The notes under the pieces were generated by a model that worked only from the letters and a program-made list of their open reading frames with translations, ran no database searches and was not told the DNA's origin. Shown here one piece after another: positions 55,506 through 64,000 of a stretch of DNA of 64,000 bases. The stretch is from Rana temporaria (lineage: Eukaryota; Chordata; Amphibia; Anura; Ranidae), in assembly GCF_905171775.1 (NCBI RefSeq), contig NC_053490.1, positions 89,707,839-89,771,838 of the forward strand, written 5' to 3'. The position numbers were made by a program, and so were the translations under genes. The number at the start of each line of letters is the position of its first letter. Position 1 is the first letter of the stretch.

Positions 55506-56009
55506 CTCGATCGTGTGAGGGATTAGCTCGTGGGGATCACCTTTTCTGAAACACAGTCCGCAAGCAGGCACTTTCTTTTAAGTCTGGCGGATGCCAGATT
55601 TAATTGTAAAAATGGTTTGCAGGTAAAAATAAACAAAACGGTAAATTAAATCTTTGCCGTCTGGCGCTAAACTAAACAAACAGGATCTCCTCTCTATACA
55701 GTGCGGGGCTGGTCCCCATCACCCACAAAATAACAATAAATCAAACCTTTTCTTGCAGTTACTTTCCATAGAGCCCCTCACACTCAGGTTCCCTCCCGAG
55801 TCTCCAAAAATCCCAGCACACTGTTGTGCTCTCTTTCTGGTCTTTTAAAGTCCACCTGACTGTGGACTCCAGTGGACCCAAACATCCGGACCGGATTCCT
55901 AGCCAGCCCCAGAGGCTGTGAAACCCTGACCGGATTCCGGTTCACTCCCTCATAATGGAACGAATGCGAGGTGAAATGTACCTATTGTCATGTCACAATA
56001 TATATATAT
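55503..56009 (+). other. Intron without recognised gene
   Basis: Nothing identified apart from a short (TA) run at 55999. Confidence 0.4.
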
Positions 56010-56344
56010 TAGGGATGCACCGATATATCGGAGACCGATACATATCGGGCGAAAATAGCTCTTTTGGGGAAATGCCAAAACAACAAAAAATTTGCCGCTA
56101 ATGACCCACCTCCCCTCAGGGCCGATCCAGCTGTGCGTAGGGCCCCACCTCCCCCTCATTTTTTTCTTATAACAGAAACAATGGCCGCCGGTCGGTGCCG
56201 CCGCCGACTGAGTGTCCGCCAACTCCACCCACTGAATCATGACTCGCTACTGTCAGTCTGTCAGGTGACGTGACGCCGCATGAGTCCATGACAGCCGCCA
56301 CCACGGTTGTTTATGGGAGTTGTAGACTTGATTGGTTTATTTAA

Positions 56345-59300
56345 CCACTTAACCACCAGCCGCCGTCATATAACGGCGGCAAGGTGGTTGCTTAACTGGG
56401 GGTCGCCGTTATTTAACGGCGCCCACCAGAAGCAGTAATGCGCGCCGCCTCGGGCGCGCACACTGAAAATTCTGTGCGCGCCGGGTCTATGAGACCCGGC
56501 GCTACACAGATCTCGGTAATTGACCGACAACCGCGGTCTTTTACCATGTGATCGCGCCGTCCAATGACGGCGCGATCACAGGTAAACAAACCGGCGTCAT
56601 TTGATGACGCCGGTTCCTCCCTCCTCTCGCTGTACCGATCGATACAGTGTGAGAGGGGGGAGCGCGGGGTGTCAGCAGCGCTGTGGATGGATCTGTGACT
56701 ATTGCAGTCACAGATCCAGCCATCCCTGCATTAACCCCTGCAATACTCTGGCTTCCCTGTGCAATACTCTGCATTAACCCCTGCAATACTCTGGCTTCCC
56801 TGTGCAATACTCTGCATTAACCCCTGCAATACTCTGGCTTCCCTGTGCAATACTCTGCATTAACCCCTGCAATACTCTTCCTTCCCTGTGCAATACTCTG
56901 CATTAACCCCTGCAATACTCTGCCTTCCCTGTGCAATACTCTGCATTAACCCCTGCAATACTCTGCCTTCCCTGTGCAATACTCTGCATTAACCCCTGCA
57001 ATACTCTGCCTTCCCTGCGCAATTACTCTGCAATACCCCCTGCGCGATAATCTGCAATACCCCCTGCGCGATACTCTGCAATACCCCCTGCGCGATACTC
57101 TGCAATACCCCCCGCGATACTCTGCAAAAACCCCGCGCGATACTCTGCAATGCCCCCGCGCGATACTCTGCAATGCCCCCGCGCGATACTCTGCAATGCC
57201 CCCGCGCGATACTCTGCAATGCCCCCGCGCGATACTCTGCAATGCCCCCGCGCGATACTCTGCAATGCCCCCGCGCAATACTCTGCAATGCCCCCGCGCA
57301 ATACTCTGCAATGCCCCCGCGCAATACTCTGCAATGCCCCCGCGCAATACTCTGCAATGCCCCCGCGCAATACTCTGCAGTACCCCTTGCGCAATACTCT
57401 GCAGTACCCCTTGCGCAATACTCTGCAATACCCCCCGCGCAATACTCTGCAATACCCCCCGCGCAATACTCTGCAATACCCCCCGCGCAATACTCTGCAA
57501 TACCCCCCGCGCAATACTCTGCAATACCCCCCGCGCAATACTCTGCAATACCCCCCGCGCAATACTCTGCAATACCCCCCACGCAATACTCTGCAATACC
57601 CCCCACACAATACTTTGCAATACCCCCCACACAATACTCTGCAATACCCCGGCCAATACTCTGCAATACCCAGAAAATACTCTGGGGGAAAAAATGTGTT
57701 TTAACCACTTCCCGCCCACGTCATATGAGGTCCTTGACTTTGTGCAGGGATATCTAAATGATGCCTGCAGCTACAGGCATCATTCAGATATCATTTTTTT
57801 CAGCCGGCGATTCTCTACACCATAAGAACGATCATGGCGGCTGTTCCGCCTCTTGATCGTTCTTACGGGAGGCAAAAGTGGACGTCCCCACTCCCTTCGC
57901 CCTCCGGTGTTTCTTCTGACTCACCGCTGCGATCGAAGCCAGGATCATTTTTTTTTTTTTGTTTTTTTTCAGGCTTCCCAGCCTAGAGGTGAGATGTGGG
58001 GTCTTATTGACCCCATATCTCACTGTAAAGAGGACCTGTCATGCTATATTCCTATTACAAGGGATGTTTCCATTCCTTGTAATTGGAATAAAAGTGATCA
58101 AAACATTTATTTTTGGGGGAAAACGTGTCAAACTAAAATAAATAAAGTAAAATGAACAATAAAAATAAAAAATAAATATTTAAAGCGCCCCTGTTCCCGC
58201 GTGCTCGTATACAGAAGCGAATGTGTACGTAAGTCCCGCCCACATATGAAAACGGTGTTCAAACCACACATGTGGGGTATCGCTGCGAACGTTAGAGCGA
58301 GAGCAATCATTTTGGCCCCAGACCTCCTCTGTAACTAAAAACATGTAACCAGTAAAAACATTTAAAACGTCGCCTATGGGGATTTTTAAGTAGCGAAGTT
58401 TGGCGCCATTCCACAAGCGTGTGCAATATTGAAGGGTGACATGTTGGGTATCTATTTACTCGGCGTAACTTCATCTTTCATATTATGCAAAAACATTGGG
58501 CTAACTTTAATGTTGTTTTTTTTAAAAAGCACAAAACTGTTTTATTTCTCAAAAAAATGCGTTCGAAAAATTGCTGTGCAAATACCATGCGCGATAAAAA
58601 GTTGCAACGACCGCCATTGTATTCTCTAGGGTCTTTGCTAAAAAAGCATATATAATGTTTTGGGGTTCTGTGTAATTTTCTAGCAAATAAATGATGATTT
58701 TTACATGTAGGAGAGAAATGTCAGAACTGGTCTGGGTGCTCCAGAACACCTGATGGTGCTCCCTGCATGTTGGGCCTCTCTATGTGGCCACGCTGTGTAA
58801 AAGTCTCACACATGTGGTATCGCCATACTCGGGAGGAATAGCAGAATGTGTTTTGGGGTGTATTTTGTGGTATGAATATGCTGTGTGCGAGAAATAACCT
58901 GCTAATATGAAACTTTTGTGGAAAAAAAAAAAAAAAAAAAAAAAAAAACTTGATTTTGCAAAGAATTGTGGGAAAAAATTACAACTTCAAAAAACTCACC
59001 ATGCCTCTTTCTAAATACCTTGGAATGTCTTCTTTCCAAAAAGGGGTCATTTAGGGGGTATTTGTACTTTTCTGGCATGTTAGGGTCTCAAGAAATGAGA
59101 AAGGCCGTCAGTACTTCAGATGTGATCAAATTGATACATTTTCAGTAATTGGTACCATAGCTTGTAGACCCTATAACTTTCACCCAGACTAAATAATAAC
59201 CCAATTTTTTTTTTTTTTTAACCAAAGATATGTAGCAGTATACATTTTAGGCCAAATTTATGAAGAAAAATTCATTTTTTGCAAAATTTTATAATAGAAA

Positions 59301-59544
59301 TGAAAAAAAATTCATTTTTTTACAAAATTTTCGTTCTTTTTTCATTATTAGCGGAAAAAATAAAAACCGCAGAGGTGATAAAATACCACCAAAAGAAAGC
59401 TCTATTTGTGGGAAAAAAAGGACAAAAATTTCATTTGGTTACAGTGTTGTATGACTGAGTTATTGTCATTCAAAATGTGAGAGCACCGAAAGCTGAAAAT
59501 TGGTCTGGTTATTAAGTGGGTTTAAGTGCCCAGTTGTCAAGTGG
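56345..59544 (+). mobile_element. Family C element(s), TTAA-flanked, with satellite inside
   Basis: TTAA at 56341-56344 and 59545-59548; ends CCACTTAACCACCAGCC and TTGTCAAGTGG. A second start, TTAACCACTTCCCGCCC, occurs at 57701, so this may be a 5' half (56345-57700) joined to a complete element (57705-59544). The 3' module AAAACCGCAGAGGTGAT (59360) is shared with 2694-3690. A solo A-run is at 58921-58947. Confidence 0.75.
56732..57683. repeat. Satellite changing from 43-bp to 23-bp units
   Basis: About 7 units of 43 bp (each two variants of GCAATACTCTG, joined by GCTTCCCTGT and CATTAACCCC) are followed by about 29 units of 23 bp (GCGCRATACTCTGCAATGCC plus CCC). Within the 23-bp zone GCGCGATA gives way to GCGCAATA near 57275, and CAATGCC to CAATACC near 57420. 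Long open frames on both strands are stop-free because of unit composition. Confidence 0.95.
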
Positions 59545-60135
59545 TTAATAAAGTATATTAGGATTACTAAAATGTATGGAGCATCCTATCAAAGTAATCT
59601 ATTTCTTTGATAGGATGCTCCATACATTTTTGCAATCCGACTGTACTGTTTTAAGTAAAAAAAAAAGTTTTAAAAAATAAAGGTAAAAATGAATGTCCCC
59701 CTACCCCTGTGTGCATTGGAAACACAAGTGGGATGCACCTACGTACAATAAGAACAATTGCACTACAGATGTTTGGTACCGCCCCACGTGCCAGAGCGCA
59801 GTAATTATTGGGCCAATATTCATGGATAACTGAACTGATTACTGGGTTTTTAAAGCATCATCTATGGATATTTTGGGGCTACTGTATTTTGTCACCGTTT
59901 TACGGGCGCAGTTTTTAACCCTGGCATGTTGGCTATCGGTGTAACTTTGAGTTTTTCAATTCTGGTTATTTTAAATCAATGAAGCTAATTAAAATGTCTC
60001 ATGTAATACATACAATTATTTAAAAAAAACATTTAAATAGGGGGAAAAAAGAAAAGCAATTTTCGGTTTCGGACTGACGTTTTTTTTTTTTTTTTCATTT
60101 CGGTTCTGAAATTTCCATTTCAGTGCACCTCTAAT

Positions 60136-61498
<1,363 letters not shown>

Positions 61499-61920
61499 TA
61501 TTTTATTTATACTAGTAATGACGACGATTAGCGACTTGTAGCAGGACTGCGATATTGCGGCAGACAATCTGACACTTTGTGCTAACCAGTGACGCTAATA
61601 CAGTGATCAGTGCTAAAAATATGCAGTGTCGCTGTACTAATGAAACTGGCAGGGAAGGGGTTAAACATTTTAGGGCAATCAAAGGGTTAAATCTGTGCCT
61701 AGCCAGTGTTTCTGTGTACACTGTGTTGCTTTCACTAAGGGATGTGATTTGATTTTATTCCCGGTTTTGCAGGGAAACAAAATCCACTACCTCTCTGCTG
61801 ACAGGACGGAGCTCTGCGTTGTTTACTTATGCAGAACTCTGTCCTGTGTGTCTCCTCTATCAGCAGGTCTCGGCAGTCATCCATTGGCCAGCACCCGCTT
61901 ATCGCCACTAAAGGAGACAC
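61499..61920. other. Repeat-derived intron
   Basis: Matches 19672-19870 (GGCAATCAAAGGGTTAAAT, TTTTGCAGGG). The ATACAGTGATCAGTGCTAAAA phrase suggests a long family C-type remnant. No gene. Confidence 0.5.
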
Positions 61921-61921
61921 T

Positions 61922-62192
61922 GGGATGGATTTACTAAAGACAGATCTACTGTGCACTTTGCAAATGCAGCTGCACTCCCCAACAGTATTTGCTCCAAAGC
62001 TTAGTAAATGAGGGGAAGCTCTGCTGACTTCCATCATCCAATCATGTGCAGGCAAAAAATGTTTTTTTTTTTTTTTTTCCTTGCATGTGTTTTTTTTTTT
62101 TTTTTGCAAAGTGAAGCATCGCCTCATTTCTGGAGCAAATGCCCTTGCACAGTGCAAATACACTTGCAAAGTGCCATTTAGTAAATGAACCG
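61922..62192. mobile_element. Family F MITE, copy 3
   Basis: Ends GGGATGGATTTACTAAAGAC and GCCATTTAGTAAATGAACC with inverse inner arms (TTTGCTCCAAAGCTTAGTAA and CATTTCTGGAGCAAATG) around T-runs. Confidence 0.75.
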
Positions 62193-62207
62193 CAGTGTGC
62201 ACACAAA

Positions 62208-62929
62208 GGGCCAGATTCACATAGAGATACGACGGTGTATCTCCTGATACACCGTCGTATCTCTGCGTTTCGTCGGTCGTATCTATGCGACTGATTCATA
62301 GAATCAGTTCCGCATAGATATGCCTAAGATCCGACAGGTGTAACTTCGTTACACCGTCGGATCTTAGGCTGCAATTCCAGGCCGGCCGCTAGGTGGCGTT
62401 TCGGTTTATTTACGCGACGATTATGCAAATGAGGAGATACGCCGATTCCAAAACGAATGACCGCCCAGCGCTTTTTTTTTTAAGTCGTTTGCGTTCGGCT
62501 TTTTCCGGCGTATAGTTACCCCTGCTTCTATGAGGCGCAGCCAATGTTAAGTATGGCCGTCGTTCCCGCGTCGAATTTTGAAATTTTACGTTGTTTGCGT
62601 ACACCGATTCACAAAAGCACTGGACGCAAGTTACGCTCACGCGGAAACCAATGACGTCCTAGCGACGTCATTGGGAGCAATGCACGCCGGGAAAATTTGC
62701 GGACGGCGCATGCGCAGTTAAATCGGCGCGGGGACGCGCCTGTTTTAAATACTACACTCCCCCTAGCCGCGGAATTTGAATTCCGCCTGGGGATTTAAGA
62801 TACGCCGCCGCAAGTTTTGAGGTAAGTGCTTTGTGAATTAGCATTTGCTTTAAAAAATTGCGGCGGCGGATCTTAAATCACATAGGTTACGCGGATCTAA
62901 AGATCTGCTAACCTATGTGAATCTGGCCC
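62208..62929. mobile_element. Family A MITE, copy 4
   Basis: Ends GGGCCAGATTCACATAG and TATGTGAATCTGGCCC, flanked by AAA on both sides. It contains the shared GGCCGCTAGGTGGCG segment in the orientation of copy 2 and inverse to copies 1 and 3. Confidence 0.9.
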
Positions 62930-63987
62930 AAAGAGTCCATACTATACGTTGCAAGTTGCTGATCTGCATTACTTGTTAATACACAAGGGCAGTCTAGGCA
63001 CCTCAATCTTGGGCTCTGCCACTCTCAGTGACAGGTTTACTTTAACTTGCCTACCAGCATAATATACTGCTATATAGTGATAACTGTGTCACTTATCTGC
63101 AGTGTGAAAAGTTTATTTGAGCTGGCGCATTCTAGGGCGGGGAAGGTATTGGCAGGAAATGGAGCTGCAGAGTTGTTATAGAAATTTGCAATCTGCCTAC
63201 AGTTTGGCACAGTGTATTATCCACAAATGAACACTTGTGCGCTGATTGATTTTAGTTTTTTATTTATTTAAAAAAAAAAGGGGGATAATGTAAATCTACA
63301 TGTACTGTCATCTGTGCAGGGAAGGAGATTGTGGCTTATCCTGGTGGTCCAGTGATGTAGGATTAGATACAAGCACAGCCTTACAGCCCATAACCTCTTC
63401 TGTCTGTTACCATTGTTAGGAGATTAAAGCGGAGGTCCGGCGTTTAAAAAAAATAATAATAATAATTAAAAGTCAGCAGCTACAAACACTATAGCTGCTG
63501 ACTTTTAATAAGGACACTTACCTGTCCAGGGTGCCCGCAATGTCAGCAGCCGAAGCCTAGCAATCGCTCGGGTCTCTGCTGCCCCACCGCCATCCTCTGT
63601 TGCGGCTCCACTTTCCGGTTCCCTACTGCGCATGCGCAAGTCGGCCGCACTATGAATGGGCGGATGTCTCCTGGGACACACACAAGGTCCCAGAAGACAC
63701 TGTTCCCCATTTCCCAGGAGGAGAAGAAAGAAGACCAACGCGGACAAGAAAGTGGCAGATTAGGACAATCTTCCTAGTAACATCCACTTCTGGTAAGTAT
63801 AAAAATAAATATATATAATTTTTTTTCAATCAAAACACAATAATGTGAATTTCGATTAAAACCTTTTAGGTGGTTGTAAACCCTTGCATATATCCAGTGA
63901 AGTGACTGGCCTCGGGTGATACAGAGATGAAAGAAATCCTACTGCATATGTTGTACCTGTTTATCTACCGTAATTTCTTCTCTATAG
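62930..63987 (+). other. Last intron stretch
   Basis: A TTAA-flanked MITE start (AGCGGAGGTCCGGCG) is at 63428, with the inverse pair AAAAGTCAGCAGCTACAAACA / ATAGCTGCTGACTTTTA in its left arm; no clear right end is found. A further TTGTAAACCC-type end is at about 63874. It closes with TAATTTCTTCTCTATAG. Confidence 0.5.
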
Positions 63988-64000
63988 CCACTCAACGTCC
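63988..64000 (+). CDS. Possible start of the next SPATA13 exon, cut by the window edge
   Basis: TTTCTTCTCTATAG is a good acceptor and is followed by CCACTCAACGTCC. Joined to the phase-1 T of the exon ending at 50046, it reads on as S-T-Q-R. Only 13 bases are available and the residues do not obviously match the human continuation (VSSDGG), so this is weak. Confidence 0.25.

Larger units (their letters stand above)
56010..60133. mobile_element. hAT-like element (TAGGGATGCACCGATA end) enlarged by nested inserts
   Basis: Ends TAGGGATGCACCGATAT and TTCAGTGCACCTCTA; flanks ATATATAT and ATTAATAT agree at 6 of 8. Most of its 4.1 kb is a family C insertion (56345-59544) that includes the satellite. 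Confidence 0.75.

Noticed and set aside
56946..57825. Several 180-280-codon frames on both strands
   Set aside because: Satellite artefact: the 23-bp unit cycles through all three frames without stops.

Overview
This window is vertebrate nuclear DNA, most probably from an anuran amphibian (a ranid-like frog). The evidence is one intron-containing vertebrate gene, no prokaryotic gene organisation, and repeats of frog type: CpG-rich palindromic MITEs, TTAA-flanked foldbacks, hAT ends and long (TA)n tracts. The organism is inferred from repeat style and gene content; I could not search a database.

The only gene I can support is on the + strand. It is the 5' half of SPATA13 (ASEF2), a Rac/Cdc42 guanine-nucleotide exchange factor regulated by APC. 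Three coding exons are visible. A large serine-rich exon (coding from about 4356 to 5972) encodes the long-isoform N-terminus. After a 42-kb intron, an exon at 47944-48309 ends in the RRPISVIGGV block. An exon at 49902-50046 carries the VPPYKAVSAR and STPIGLDRVGR blocks. Splice phases agree: the first junction joins phase 0 to phase 0, and the third exon ends in phase 1. The SH3, DH and PH exons are not in the window. A possible next exon begins 13 bases before the end (63988). The first 1.6 kb holds two decayed extra copies of the distal part of the large exon, one inverted and one direct. The direct copy is split by a 710-bp MITE.

Almost everything else is intronic repeat, much of it nested. 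The groups are: (A) four ~700-bp CpG-rich MITEs with GGGCCAGATTCA-like ends; (B/D/G) elements with GTACACACG or GGCCCCTTTCACAC ends and 3-bp TWA-like target duplications, PIF/Harbinger-like; (C/E/J) elements flanked by TTAA, including near-perfect ~500-bp foldbacks; (hAT-like) elements with 8-bp target duplications, several of which I could match on both sides; (F) elements ending in TTGATTTACTAAA; one Tc1-like transposon with an intact catalytic core and a ruined N-terminus; one pogo-like MITE; and a fragment of an L1-type ORF2 C-terminus. Tandem arrays include a 27/28-bp minisatellite with a 361-bp higher-order period (13.8-14.8 kb), a polypyrimidine array (31.3-32.0 kb), a 43-bp to 23-bp satellite (56.7-57.7 kb) and several (TA)n tracts.

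I found no sign of a new enzymatic or defence system. The most notable structures are the exon-fragment duplications, the higher-order minisatellite, a 243-bp inverted repeat whose arms look identical, a 100-bp hairpin with a 5-nt loop, young foldback MITEs, and end-to-end TWA elements that share a single TTA.
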